This document shows positions 1 to 9,813 of a stretch of 64,000 nt of DNA, piece after piece (position 1 is the first letter of the stretch; each line of letters begins with the position of its first letter). Under the pieces are notes generated by a model that was given only the letters and a program-made list of their open reading frames with translations, was not told where the DNA came from and did not search any database. The position numbers were made by a program, and so were the translations under genes. Location: contig NZ_CP097118.1 in NCBI RefSeq assembly GCF_024029435.1, forward strand, positions 1 to 64,000. The letters run 5' to 3'. Source of the DNA: Fructilactobacillus hinvesii. Its GTDB lineage: Bacteria; Bacillota; Bacilli; Lactobacillales; Lactobacillaceae.

Positions 1-1051
<1,051 letters not shown>

Positions 1052-1215
1052 AATGAGAACTTTACTAGCTCTACTTTATTTGTTAATTAAGCGAATTGAC
1101 TTCGCAAATGTTTAATTTTTAAACACTAGTTTAAAAATTCCTTACACTTTTTGTAATCAAAATCTTGTTCAGTTTTCAAAGAACTACTTCTGCACTGCTC
1201 TTCAGTGCATTTACT
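1052..1215 (-). other. rRNA operon leader
   Basis: A+T-rich spacer between the tandem rRNA promoters and the 16S 5' end. It contains a TTCTTTGAAAACTGAAC-like segment (complement at 1168-1186), a motif that commonly recurs in Bacilli rRNA leaders and spacers, and a short inverted repeat of TTTAAAC type near 1121-1137. It probably holds antitermination and RNase III processing signals. No coding sequence is supported here. Confidence 0.6.
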
Positions 1216-1244
1216 ACAATATCGTGTTAGAAGAAAAATGTCAA
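1216..1244 (-). promoter_or_regulatory. rRNA promoter P2
   Basis: On the minus strand: -35 TTGACA at 1239-1244, a 17-base spacer and -10 TATTGT at 1216-1221. This is the 16S-proximal of two tandem promoters, the usual arrangement for rRNA operons in Firmicutes. Confidence 0.85.
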
Positions 1245-1300
1245 GGATAAATTAATCAATTGTTAAGACGAATCAATTTCCTTCGTAACGCGCATTTATT

Positions 1301-1329
1301 ACTATACTGCCAGCAGTAGTAAAGGTCAA
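1301..1329 (-). promoter_or_regulatory. rRNA promoter P1
   Basis: On the minus strand: -35 TTGACC at 1324-1329, a 17-base spacer and -10 TATAGT at 1301-1306. It lies 85 bases upstream of P2. Confidence 0.85.
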
Positions 1330-1345
1330 GAATAAATTCAAAAAA

Positions 1346-1380
1346 ATCCCCAGCAAAATTAAAATTTGCTGAGGATTTTT
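1346..1380. terminator. Intrinsic terminator, probably bidirectional
   Basis: Inverted repeat ATCCCCAGCAAA / TTTGCTGAGGAT with A-rich sequence on its left and T-rich sequence on its right. It ends the DUF4811/MFS operon and insulates it from the rRNA promoters. Confidence 0.75.
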
Positions 1381-1402
1381 ATTAGAGACACAGATTATGA
1401 AC

Positions 1403-2173
1403 CTATTTTAAATTCATTTCACGAGCAACTTGCTCCACTAACTTTTGTTGGGCTTGTTGTTTCAATTGATTTTGAAATTCAACTTGCCACTTCTTCATCA
1501 GCCGTTGACGTTGCTGGTCTGATAACTGCGGATTTTTTTGCATTTCTGCTGTCATCTTTCCTTGAATGTACTGCTGTGCCTGTTGTTTTAACGCAGCTTG
1601 GGCAGCAGGATCTTGTTGTTGCTGTTTCATTCCAGCAGCAACCTGTTTCATCCGTTGTCCAAATTCTTTGGCCTGCTTAGGCGTCATAACTAGATAATCG
1701 TTAGCCACGTGGAACGTATTAGTCCGTTTGATGAAGGTTTCTTTCTGTGCTACCCCAAACATCATCCGGTAAAAACCGTTCTTATAAACCCACTCTTGTT
1801 TTTGGGTTACCAAACGATTTTTCGTGCCCTCGTGCTTAATGATATTTCTAGTTTTAATGGCGGGAGTGGTGGTTGGCTTCTTTTGGCTAGCAGTCTTTTT
1901 GTAAATAACAACTTGTTCTTTCCCCTGCTTACCAATTTTTTGGTACAACACCATGTTCATTTGTTTATTAATGGAGGTAAACGAATGGGGCGTCGTTACC
2001 GTTTCTTTTTTCATTCCGAAGTGATAGTGAAAATTTCCAACAATCGCTAAAATCGTTAAGATCACCAAGAATCCGGCCAAAATGCCCGTGGCATTGGATA
2101 ATTTACGGTTGGGAATTAAGTTAAAACACAGGAAAAACGCAAGAACCGTTCCTACTAAAATTACAAAAATCAT
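1403..2173 (-). CDS. DUF4811 domain-containing membrane protein
   Basis: 256 residues. Two hydrophobic segments at about residues 1-20 and 28-48 are followed by a soluble domain. The C-terminal third is very rich in Gln, Lys and Ala (QQQQQDPAAQAALKQQAQQ type) and is probably helical or coiled-coil. This matches the lactobacillar DUF4811 family, which habitually sits directly after an MDR-type MFS gene. Here the start codon overlaps the MFS stop (ATGA), so the two are translationally coupled. The function is unknown; an accessory role for the exporter is inferred only from the fixed pairing. Confidence 0.8.
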   Translation of the reverse strand: MIFVILVGTVLAFFLCFNLIPNRKLSNATGILAGFLVILTILAIVGNFHYHFGMKKETVTTPHSFTSINKQMNMVLYQKIGKQGKEQVVIYKKTASQKKPTTTPAIKTRNIIKHEGTKNRLVTQKQEWVYKNGFYRMMFGVAQKETFIKRTNTFHVANDYLVMTPKQAKEFGQRMKQVAAGMKQQQQDPAAQAALKQQAQQYIQGKMTAEMQKNPQLSDQQRQRLMKKWQVEFQNQLKQQAQQKLVEQVAREMNLK

Positions 2174-3651
2174 TCTCCGTCTCCCCCTTTCGCCTTTTCA
2201 TTCTGGGTAACCCGACCTTTTTTCAGAGCAAATGCCAAACAAAAGGCAATTAAAGCAATCACAAAGGCAATTCCAAAGGTTGCGGTGTAACCCTTCAAGG
2301 TTGCCGCAATGGCCAGGTCACGGAAATGGATCGGATCGTTAACTTTCAAAACGTTGCTAGGCATGTTGTTACTAGTAACGTTCGATAGAATGGAAACCAT
2401 CACAGCCGTCGCAATCGAACCACAAATTTGCCGAATCGTGTTGTTAACGGCCGTCCCGTGTCCCATCATTTTCACTGATAGCGAGTTCATTCCAGAAGTT
2501 GTTACTGGCATCATAACCATGGCAACCCCAAACATCCGCACCGCATATAACACAGTGATATAAATATTAGCCGTATCTTCCGTTAAAAACATAAATGGAA
2601 AGGTTCCAACCGTCAGCAGGAATAGTCCACAAATAGCGAGCCGACGTGCCCCAAACTTATCAAAGAGCATTCCCGTAATGGGACTCATAATCCCCATCAT
2701 CAAGGCTCCCCCCAAGAGAGTTAAACCAGAATGAAAGGCAGACATTCCCTTCACAATTTGCAGATACAGCGGAAGTACCATTTCCACCCCAATCATTGCC
2801 ATGAAGGCTACAGAAGCTAAGGTGGTAGAGAGACTAAATTCAAATGATTTTAATACGCGGAGATCTAAGAAAGGATGTTCAATCGTCAATTGCCGCCATA
2901 CGAAGAAGCAAATGAAGACTGCTCCAATTGCCAATGACCACAAGACGGTCGAACTGCCCCAGCCGTCGTTTCCAACACTGGAAAATCCATACAACGCCGA
3001 TCCAAATCCAATCGTGGATAAAATCAGAGAAAAGTAATCTAATTTGGATTTACGCGTTGGTAACACTGGCTTCACAAAAAACAAGCCCGCAATCAAAACA
3101 AAGGCTGCAATGGGGATAATCATTTCAAAAATTAACCTCCAGGAATAGTTATCAATGATCCATCCTGACAGAGTAGGTCCAATCGCCGGAGCTAGTCCGA
3201 TTACGATCCCACCCAATCCCAAAGCAGCTCCCCGTTCGTTTGCCGGGAAAATCGAAAGTAGGATGGTCTGCATCAATGGCATAATCACTCCGGCACCCAC
3301 GGCCTGAATCAAACGGGCCACGAATAACACACCAAAGGTTGGTGCAGACGCTGCCGTAATGGTTCCAATTTCAAAGATTAAGATGGCTCCTAGGTATAAC
3401 CATTTCGTGTTAATTCGACTAGTTAACCAAGCACTCACTGGAATCAAGATTCCGTTGACCATCATGAATCCGGTCGTCAGCCACTGGACGGTGGAAGTAT
3501 TGACGTCAAAAGCCTTCATCAGCGTGGGAAAAGCCGTCCCTAAAATCGTCTGATTCAGAACGGTCACAAACGCTCCGACCAGTAACACCAACACAAACAG
3601 CGTTCGATTATACGGTTTTCCGTTCGCATCAACGGTTTGTTTTTCGCTCAT
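2170..3651 (-). CDS. MDR family MFS transporter (DHA2, 14-TM type)
   Basis: 493 residues, the length of EmrB/QacA-type proton-coupled drug antiporters, which have 14 membrane helices. The N-terminal half carries the antiporter motif C-like APAIGPTLSGW and an RGAALGLGG loop. The QTILGTAFPTLM segment near residue 35 is typical of the family. The start has a GGAGGG site six bases upstream. It is first in a two-gene operon with the DUF4811 protein. The substrate cannot be predicted from sequence. Confidence 0.9.
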   Translation of the reverse strand: MSEKQTVDANGKPYNRTLFVLVLLVGAFVTVLNQTILGTAFPTLMKAFDVNTSTVQWLTTGFMMVNGILIPVSAWLTSRINTKWLYLGAILIFEIGTITAASAPTFGVLFVARLIQAVGAGVIMPLMQTILLSIFPANERGAALGLGGIVIGLAPAIGPTLSGWIIDNYSWRLIFEMIIPIAAFVLIAGLFFVKPVLPTRKSKLDYFSLILSTIGFGSALYGFSSVGNDGWGSSTVLWSLAIGAVFICFFVWRQLTIEHPFLDLRVLKSFEFSLSTTLASVAFMAMIGVEMVLPLYLQIVKGMSAFHSGLTLLGGALMMGIMSPITGMLFDKFGARRLAICGLFLLTVGTFPFMFLTEDTANIYITVLYAVRMFGVAMVMMPVTTSGMNSLSVKMMGHGTAVNNTIRQICGSIATAVMVSILSNVTSNNMPSNVLKVNDPIHFRDLAIAATLKGYTATFGIAFVIALIAFCLAFALKKGRVTQNEKAKGGDGE

Positions 3652-3686
3652 TAAAATCCCTCCATTAAAATAAAAGTCTACCAGTT

Positions 3687-3715
3687 ACTATACGAGTCTC
3701 AATTTTGTTTGTCAA
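3687..3715 (-). promoter_or_regulatory. Promoter of the MFS/DUF4811 operon
   Basis: -35 TTGACA at 3710-3715, 17-base spacer, -10 TATAGT at 3687-3692 on the minus strand, 36 bases upstream of the MFS start. Confidence 0.8.
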
Positions 3716-3745
3716 GGAATCTAACAAAGACTTATAGGAAAGAAA

Positions 3746-3773
3746 AAGACCACCACCAACTGGTGATGATCTT
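3746..3773 (-). terminator. Terminator of the P-type ATPase gene
   Basis: On the minus strand AAGATCATCACC / GGTGGTGGTCTT pairs over 12 positions including G-U wobbles, with an AGTT loop and a following T run. It lies about 70 bases after the ATPase stop. Confidence 0.75.
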
Positions 3774-3841
3774 CATCATTTTCAGTAACAAGCCGCAAAC
3801 CAATCATTAACTTTGGCTCCACGTTTCGGTTAAAATCTGTT

Positions 3842-6613
3842 TTACTGAGCGTTCGATTGCATGAACTTCCGAACTATCCATTTTCTCAATTCATCGAGTA
3901 GGATTAATGGAATTGGAATACAGATTAAGAAGAACCAATCATGTAAACTAAGGTCAGCCGTCCCAAAGAGATTGTGAACAAATGGAACATAAACTAAGAA
4001 GGCCAAGAGGCAAATTTCAAAGATAATCCCCCACAAGATTCGGTGGTTAGAGAAAATCCCGACCTTGAACAAGGAATTCCGTTCCGTCCGAATGTTCAAG
4101 ACGTTAGCAACCTGACAGAAGACAATTGCAGCCAGAGTCATCGTGGTAGCAACCATGTACGTGTTACCGCTGGCAGCTAATGCGACGTGGGGCCAACCGT
4201 GTTGCCAGTTGACAAAGAAGTACGCAAAGGTCGAGATGATCATTGCGATTAAACCGTAGTACCCAAAACTCTTCCAAATAATCATCTTATTAAGGAGATG
4301 ATCACTTTGCTTGCGTGGAGGTCGATTCATAATCCCTGGTTCACTTGGTTCAGCTCCCAATCCTAAAGCAGGTAACATATCCGTTCCTAAATCAACGGTT
4401 AAAATCTGCATTACCGTCAGCGGTAGTGGAATTGCTCCCCCTGATAATAAGAATAAAACCGATGGAAAGGCTTCCGGAACGTTACTAGTAAAGATGTAGA
4501 GCAAGAATTTCTGAATGTTACTGTAAACCGTCCGCCCTTCTTCAATCGCATTTACAATGGAAGCAAAGTTATCGTCCGTCAGAATCATATCAGCGGCATC
4601 CTTAGCAACGTCAGTTCCAGTAACTCCCATGGCAATTCCGATGTTAGCCTTCTTCAAGGCTGGTGCATCATTTACTCCGTCCCCAGTCGAGGCTACCACG
4701 TCCCCATTTTCTTGACACATGGTCACAATCCGATACTTATCTTCCGGGGCGACCCGAGCAAAGATAACTTCATCTTTGACCGCCGACTGCAATTCTGCAT
4801 CGCTCAGCTGCTTCATTTCTGCTCCGGTAATCACCCGCGCCGCGTCAGAAACGATTCCGATTTTTACCGCAATACTCTTAGCGGTTAAAGTACTATCACC
4901 GGTAACCATGATAATCCGGATTCCGGCTGAATGACACTTTTGCACGGCTTCGTAAATTTCTTCGCGCGGTGGATCCTGCATCGCTGCTAAGCCCACGAAG
5001 GTTAAGTGCTGTTCTGTATTGGCCGGTGTCGCATTATCGAAGTTAGTTTCATTAGTCGTCTTGTAAGCAAATGCTAACGAACGCAATCCTTGAGCAGCGT
5101 AGTTCCGGTTAGCTTGATCAATCTGTGCTTGATATTCATCAGTCAGCGGTTGAACTTTCCCATCCACCAGAATGGTGTCACAAACCGTCATTAAGTTGGA
5201 CAACGCTCCCTTAGTATAGACATAGGTCTTGCAGTCCTGATTCTTTTGAATGGTAGTCATCATCCGCCGGGTTGAATCAAACGGCAATTCCTTCAACCGC
5301 GGTGAAGTTTGCAAGCGATTGGCTAGGTTCAGACCGGCCTTAGCCGTTAAGATATTCAAACCAGCTTCAGTTGGAGTTCCTAAAATTTTAGGGGCATCCC
5401 CAGAATTCTTCGGTTCTTGAATCTTAGTGTCGTTATTCAATAGCGCAATGTCTAACAGTAGGCTCAGGTCCGGATAGTTCTTTAAATCAACGTCCTGACC
5501 CTTAAATTGAATTTTTCCGTTGTTGTAATATCCGGTTCCCGTCACCGTAAACTCTTGGTCTGGTAACCAGACGTGGTTAACCGTCATCTGGTTTTGGGTT
5601 AACGTTCCGGTTTTATCGGAACAGATCACGTTGGTTTCCCCTAACGTTTCTACACTGTTCAGACTTTTCAGCAAGGCATGCTTCTTGGCCATCACTTGCG
5701 TTCCATGGGCTAACGACAGGGTCACAGTTGGTAACAATCCTTCTGGAATAAAAGCCACAATCATCCCGAGGGCAAAGATGAAGGACTTTGCTACCGGATA
5801 GTGCACAAAGAAAATGGCCAGAATAAAAAAGACGGCCCCGATGGATAATGACAAAATCGATAATTGCCGCGTTAGATGATTTAATTCCTTGGTTAACGGC
5901 GAATCCTCTTCTTTTTGACCCTGGGTTAGACTGGCAATCTTACCAAATTCCGTATTCATTCCCGTTGCGATCACCATCACCATTGCGGTTCCACTAGTAG
6001 CAACCGTCCCGGCAAACACCACGTTTTGGATGGCAAACTGCCCATCGCCATGTTTGTAGGCTGAAAATTTATCCACCGGTACTGATTCTCCGGTCAAAGC
6101 CGACTCGTCCACCTGAAGGGAGGCATCATCAAGGACTCGAGCATCAGCCGGAATGGCATCTCCGGCCTGAAGTTCAACTACGTCACCAGGAACAATATCT
6201 TCAGCAACTAACTGCACCCGTTTGCCATCCCGAATCACGTTCACATAACTGGGGAGCATTTTACTTAGAGCATCGGTGGCCTTTTTAGCGGCCCGTTCTT
6301 CCCAATATGAGAATAACCCGTTAATCACGTTCACCGCCCAAATGGCAATCCCTAGTTCCGGCGTTCCAGCCAAAAATGCGATTAACCCAGAGACCCAGAG
6401 TAAACAAGCCATTAGGGAAATAAAGTTTTTTAAGAAATTCAGGAATTCATTTTCTTTTTTTCCCTTTTGAATCACGTTTTTCCCGACGGTTGTCAACGTT
6501 GATTGTGCGGTCGTAGTGGTCAGACCAGCTGTGGTCGATGAATTTAAATCATGCGCTAGTTCATCAACCGGTAGTTGGGCGTACTGATCATCAGTTAATT
6601 TATTGTTTGGCAC
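3842..6613 (-). CDS. P-type cation ATPase, P2C (Na,K-ATPase)-like
   Basis: About 923 residues. In order: N-terminal cation-ATPase domain, the TGES actuator loop, an M4 helix with PEGLLPTVTLSLA, the phosphorylation motif SDKTGTLT (Asp near residue 333), the GDGVNDAP hinge, and an M6 helix with DLGTDMLPAL. PEGLL in M4 and DLGTD in M6 are features of the P2C branch rather than SERCA-type Ca pumps (PEGLP, and VTDGLPA in M6). Na+ export, perhaps coupled to K+, is therefore plausible but unproven. The chosen start is GTG at 6613 because a GGGGTGA site precedes it by five bases. An in-frame ATG at 6631 has no ribosome binding site. Confidence 0.88.
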   Translation of the reverse strand: MPNNKLTDDQYAQLPVDELAHDLNSSTTAGLTTTTAQSTLTTVGKNVIQKGKKENEFLNFLKNFISLMACLLWVSGLIAFLAGTPELGIAIWAVNVINGLFSYWEERAAKKATDALSKMLPSYVNVIRDGKRVQLVAEDIVPGDVVELQAGDAIPADARVLDDASLQVDESALTGESVPVDKFSAYKHGDGQFAIQNVVFAGTVATSGTAMVMVIATGMNTEFGKIASLTQGQKEEDSPLTKELNHLTRQLSILSLSIGAVFFILAIFFVHYPVAKSFIFALGMIVAFIPEGLLPTVTLSLAHGTQVMAKKHALLKSLNSVETLGETNVICSDKTGTLTQNQMTVNHVWLPDQEFTVTGTGYYNNGKIQFKGQDVDLKNYPDLSLLLDIALLNNDTKIQEPKNSGDAPKILGTPTEAGLNILTAKAGLNLANRLQTSPRLKELPFDSTRRMMTTIQKNQDCKTYVYTKGALSNLMTVCDTILVDGKVQPLTDEYQAQIDQANRNYAAQGLRSLAFAYKTTNETNFDNATPANTEQHLTFVGLAAMQDPPREEIYEAVQKCHSAGIRIIMVTGDSTLTAKSIAVKIGIVSDAARVITGAEMKQLSDAELQSAVKDEVIFARVAPEDKYRIVTMCQENGDVVASTGDGVNDAPALKKANIGIAMGVTGTDVAKDAADMILTDDNFASIVNAIEEGRTVYSNIQKFLLYIFTSNVPEAFPSVLFLLSGGAIPLPLTVMQILTVDLGTDMLPALGLGAEPSEPGIMNRPPRKQSDHLLNKMIIWKSFGYYGLIAMIISTFAYFFVNWQHGWPHVALAASGNTYMVATTMTLAAIVFCQVANVLNIRTERNSLFKVGIFSNHRILWGIIFEICLLAFLVYVPFVHNLFGTADLSLHDWFFLICIPIPLILLDELRKWIVRKFMQSNAQ

Positions 6614-6775
6614 GTCGCTCACCCCATTCATTAATTTTTCATTTTAGATTGTTAAACATATTATTAGACTACATCATTTTTCATTTTTTGATAAGGGGCC
6701 TTTGAAAATTACTCAATCAGTGGCTAGCAACGTCCTTAACCACTTCCTACTCCCTTAACGAAGGCAATTAAAAAA

Positions 6776-6800
6776 GTGCGGCTAATCACATTAGCCACAC
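6776..6800 (-). terminator. Terminator of gpmA
   Basis: Inverted repeat GTGCGGCTAA / TTAGCCACAC with a five-base loop. The T run on the minus strand is at 6769-6775. It follows the phosphoglycerate mutase stop closely. Confidence 0.85.
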
Positions 6801-6810
6801 CTAATTAAAA

Positions 6811-7503
6811 CTATTCACCTAATTTTTGCTTGCTGACAATGTTTAAGTTGGAATCAATGTCGTAAACGATCGGTTCTCCAGTTGCAATTTCCACGTCCAT
6901 AATGTCTTCATCCGAAATGTTTTCGATGTATTTCGTTAAAGCTCGTAATGAATTTCCGTGGGCAGCAATAATCACGTTTTTGTTGTCCAATAATTGTGGT
7001 GCAATGTGATCTTGCCAGAATGGAATTACCCGTTCCAAAGTAGTCTTCAAGTTTTCTCCAGCTGGAATTGTCCGGGGATCTAAGTCAGCATAACGACGGT
7101 CCTTTGTAGCTGAACCTTCGTCATCAGCACTTAACAGCGGAGGTAACACGTCGTATGAACGACGCCAGATGTGCACTTGTTCGTCTCCGTATTTTTCTGC
7201 AGCTTTGGCCTTGTTCTTTCCCTGTAAGTCCCCGTAGTGACGTTCGTTTAAACGCCAGGTCTTCATTTCTGGAATCCACATTTGGTCGCTTTCTTCTAAG
7301 GCGTAGTGCAACGTCTTGATGGCCCGCTTTAAAACAGAAGTGTAAGCTTGATCAAACTCTAAACCAGCTTCGGAAATCAACTTTCCGGCGTTTTGAGCTT
7401 GCTTAACCCCCTCTTCACTTAGGTCCACATCTACCCAGCCGGTAAACTTGTTTGCTAAGTTCCATTCACTTTGTCCGTGTCGAATTAAACATAATTTAGC
7501 CAT
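6811..7503 (-). CDS. gpmA: 2,3-bisphosphoglycerate-dependent phosphoglycerate mutase
   Basis: 230 residues. Interconverts 3- and 2-phosphoglycerate in lower glycolysis. The N-terminus has [10 protein letters not shown] with the phosphohistidine, followed by [25 protein letters not shown] and [10 protein letters not shown] (second catalytic His) are further family motifs. The start is taken at the second ATG (7503) because AGAGG lies nine bases upstream and this gives the family N-terminus [10 protein letters not shown]; an ATG two codons earlier sits only three bases from the same site. It stands alone between a membrane protein gene upstream and a strong terminator downstream. Confidence 0.97.
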   Translation of the reverse strand: MAKLCLIRHGQSEWNLANKFTGWVDVDLSEEGVKQAQNAGKLISEAGLEFDQAYTSVLKRAIKTLHYALEESDQMWIPEMKTWRLNERHYGDLQGKNKAKAAEKYGDEQVHIWRRSYDVLPPLLSADDEGSATKDRRYADLDPRTIPAGENLKTTLERVIPFWQDHIAPQLLDNKNVIIAAHGNSLRALTKYIENISDEDIMDVEIATGEPIVYDIDSNLNIVSKQKLGE

Positions 7504-7561
7504 TATCATTAACCTCTTTCAAATTATTAAGTTTAAATAGTTGAATCGCATTTATCATACA

Positions 7562-8638
7562 TCATTTTAGGTACTTTTTTAAGCTCTTTTTCACGGTCTT
7601 GTGATTTGGTTTGCGCAACCGGGGACCATTCACCTTTTGCACCCCGAACACATCCAAGAAGAAGGTAAACACTGGCACTGCAACAATCAATCCCCAAGTT
7701 CCCCAAAAGTGTTCGCCAAGCAGTAACACCACGAAGGTGTAAAAAATGGGGAGCTCCGTTTTGGCTGACATGAACTTTGGATTTAACACGTATGCTTCCA
7801 GCATGTGCACCACTGCAATGATAATCACGATGTAAATCACATACTTGATTCCCCCAACGGCATAGCCAGTAATTGAGAGGGGAATTAACGAGATGATCAC
7901 TCCTGCCACTGGAACTAAACTTAATAGGAAGATCATTACCGCAAAAATCACTAGTTGAGGCATCCCCATAATTGCCAAACACGTCGTTGTAATCGCCGTA
8001 TTACAAATGGCAATAAAGAACTGTGCTTCCATTACTACCCCAAAGGTCTGGACAAAGATGTTCCCAAAGTAAGCAACATCTTGAAACAACCACCCTAAGG
8101 TACTGGATAAAAATTTCTTTGAAAACTCCTTGGTTTGTTTCAATTCCAATGTAAAGAAGAAACTCAACAGCAAGGAAATAAATAAAGAAAAGCCCATGTT
8201 TCCAGCACTCGTTACGTAACTTAGAATCATCCCCATACTGTCCTTGAGCTGTTTGGGAACGTTCACCGTGTGCATTAAACTCACCACGGCGTTTCTAATC
8301 TGGGGATTCTTAATCATGTGCGGCCGTTGGTAAAACTGATAAACGACCTTCGAATACTCAATCCCCTGGTCAACAATCGTCGGCAGGTACAGCACCGCTA
8401 CTACTGCAATAGCAGCAATCAGTATTAAAAATATGGTAATTACTAGGATGGGAATTGGAATCTTAACCCGTTTATGAATCCATAAAACGGTTTTCGTGAC
8501 TAGAAACGTAAAAATAAACGTTAACAAAATGGTCGTAATCATGGCACGGCAGAAATAAATCAACGCAATTAATAACAGCAGGACTACCGCCCTTCGCAGT
8601 TGCACGTTTTTTAAAAAATTTTGCCAATGATTATCCAT
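7562..8638 (-). CDS. AI-2E family transporter (membrane protein)
   Basis: 358 residues of the PF01594 family. Hydrophobic segments cluster at about residues 15-35, 40-50, 60-85 and 145-165, with a C-terminal block from about 205 to 330. PKFMSAKTELPIFYTFVVLLLGEHFWGTWGLIVAVP near the C-terminus is the family signature. Members include TqsA and various Na+/H+ antiporter-like exporters, so the substrate is uncertain. It follows the anchored repeat protein gene by 20 bases and is probably co-transcribed with it. Confidence 0.88.
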   Translation of the reverse strand: MDNHWQNFLKNVQLRRAVVLLLLIALIYFCRAMITTILLTFIFTFLVTKTVLWIHKRVKIPIPILVITIFLILIAAIAVVAVLYLPTIVDQGIEYSKVVYQFYQRPHMIKNPQIRNAVVSLMHTVNVPKQLKDSMGMILSYVTSAGNMGFSLFISLLLSFFFTLELKQTKEFSKKFLSSTLGWLFQDVAYFGNIFVQTFGVVMEAQFFIAICNTAITTTCLAIMGMPQLVIFAVMIFLLSLVPVAGVIISLIPLSITGYAVGGIKYVIYIVIIIAVVHMLEAYVLNPKFMSAKTELPIFYTFVVLLLGEHFWGTWGLIVAVPVFTFFLDVFGVQKVNGPRLRKPNHKTVKKSLKKYLK

Positions 8639-8658
8639 CTTAAGCTCTCTCCATTAAT

Positions 8659-9663
8659 TTAGTTAAACCGGTTTGAATATTCGCCCGGATTTGAGTAAAC
8701 ATTGTACGGATCGTTATTTGCGTTGTAGTCATTGGGGTTGGTATCAGGAGAAGTAGCCTGTCCTGTTTGACTGCCAGAGTTGTCTCCAGCAGTTGCATTA
8801 GTGCTAGTGCTAGTGTTCTGGTCTTGCCCCGTAGCGGGATCCACAAACCGATTTGAGTATTCACTCGGATTGGAGTAAACGTTTAAACTGTTAGGGTCTG
8901 TCGGCTGATTGCCACTTGTACTGTTGGTAGCTTTCATCGCTGTTTGATTTTGTTTCTTAACGGCAGCAGCAGCAGAATTTGAACTTTGGGCATTGGCCTT
9001 AACAGCTTCTTGAGTGGAGCTAACTTGGTTAACCGCTTGAGTTACAGCTGGACTTTGTTGCACGTTCATGGCGGAAGCCTTCTTTTGATCCGTCGTCATC
9101 TTCTTCAAAGCCTTGTCGTTTGACTTCTTCAAGTCCTTAGCTTTTTGCTTAATGTCTGAGTAGTATTTTTGGTTAATTACGTGGGCAGTTAAAATCCCTT
9201 GCAACGTTTGGTTGGATGCATCGTACTTTTTATCATTGTGTTGCTTAACTGCTTCTTTGTAGATCTTCTTAAACAAGCCATCGTTTTTAATGACTTCATT
9301 CACAGTTTTGACCTTGCCATTAGCCCGTTTAACCATCACGTTAGAACCGTTTTTTTCGTCCTTAACGGCACAATAAGACTGCTTGGCGTTCGTAAATTGT
9401 TTGTCTTTCATTTGGTCATTTCCGTCAATAAAGTGTTGCGTTTGGTTTAACAACGCATTGGCTTCTTTTGACTTGGGCTTTTTATCAACTGCAGCTTGAA
9501 AGTCATCCTTCGCCTTGGAATAGTTGGCGTCATTTAACGCACTTTTTCCACTACTAATCTGACTTGCGTAGGCTTTGGTTCCATTTGAATGGCCGGCATA
9601 CATCCAGCCACCAAAAACGGCCACAATCACAACAATGATGATGCCCCAAATCCATTTCTTCAT
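8659..9663 (-). CDS. Membrane-anchored protein with C-terminal NVYSNPxEYSNRF repeats
   Basis: 334 residues. One N-terminal membrane segment (about residues 5-24) is followed by an extracellular region. The first part (30-90) resembles TPR-like helical pairs (ALNDANYSKAKDDFQAAVDK). A Lys-rich helical middle and a Ser/Thr/Asn/Gln-rich linker follow. The C-terminus carries two near-identical units, NVYSNPSEYSNRF and NVYSNPGEYSNRF, the second ending one residue before the stop. The start is placed at 9663 (GGAGG eight bases upstream); the ATG five codons earlier overlaps that site. It shares a probable operon with the AI-2E transporter. No known function was recognised. Confidence 0.75.
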   Translation of the reverse strand: MKKWIWGIIIVVIVAVFGGWMYAGHSNGTKAYASQISSGKSALNDANYSKAKDDFQAAVDKKPKSKEANALLNQTQHFIDGNDQMKDKQFTNAKQSYCAVKDEKNGSNVMVKRANGKVKTVNEVIKNDGLFKKIYKEAVKQHNDKKYDASNQTLQGILTAHVINQKYYSDIKQKAKDLKKSNDKALKKMTTDQKKASAMNVQQSPAVTQAVNQVSSTQEAVKANAQSSNSAAAAVKKQNQTAMKATNSTSGNQPTDPNSLNVYSNPSEYSNRFVDPATGQDQNTSTSTNATAGDNSGSQTGQATSPDTNPNDYNANNDPYNVYSNPGEYSNRFN

Positions 9664-9747
9664 TAAAAATACCTCCATAAATGTTCATTTGCATCCGTGG
9701 TCACATTATAACATAGATAAGAAATTGATTTTTACCTACCACATTGG

Positions 9748-9776
9748 TTCCGGAAAAAAGAAAAAAAGCATATAAT
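9748..9776 (+). promoter_or_regulatory. Candidate promoter of cfa
   Basis: -10 TATAAT at 9771-9776. At 17 bases upstream the -35 position reads TTCCGG, which is weak. An A-rich tract lies between. About 37 bases separate the -10 from the start codon. Confidence 0.5.
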
Positions 9777-9813
9777 TAAACTGAATTTTATCAGAAAAAG
9801 TGAGGTAGCACCT

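Noticed and set aside
7533..7982. 149-codon minus-strand frame overlapping the AI-2E transporter gene
   Set aside because: It is an out-of-frame shadow, with Cys/Trp/Ser-rich composition and no ribosome binding site.
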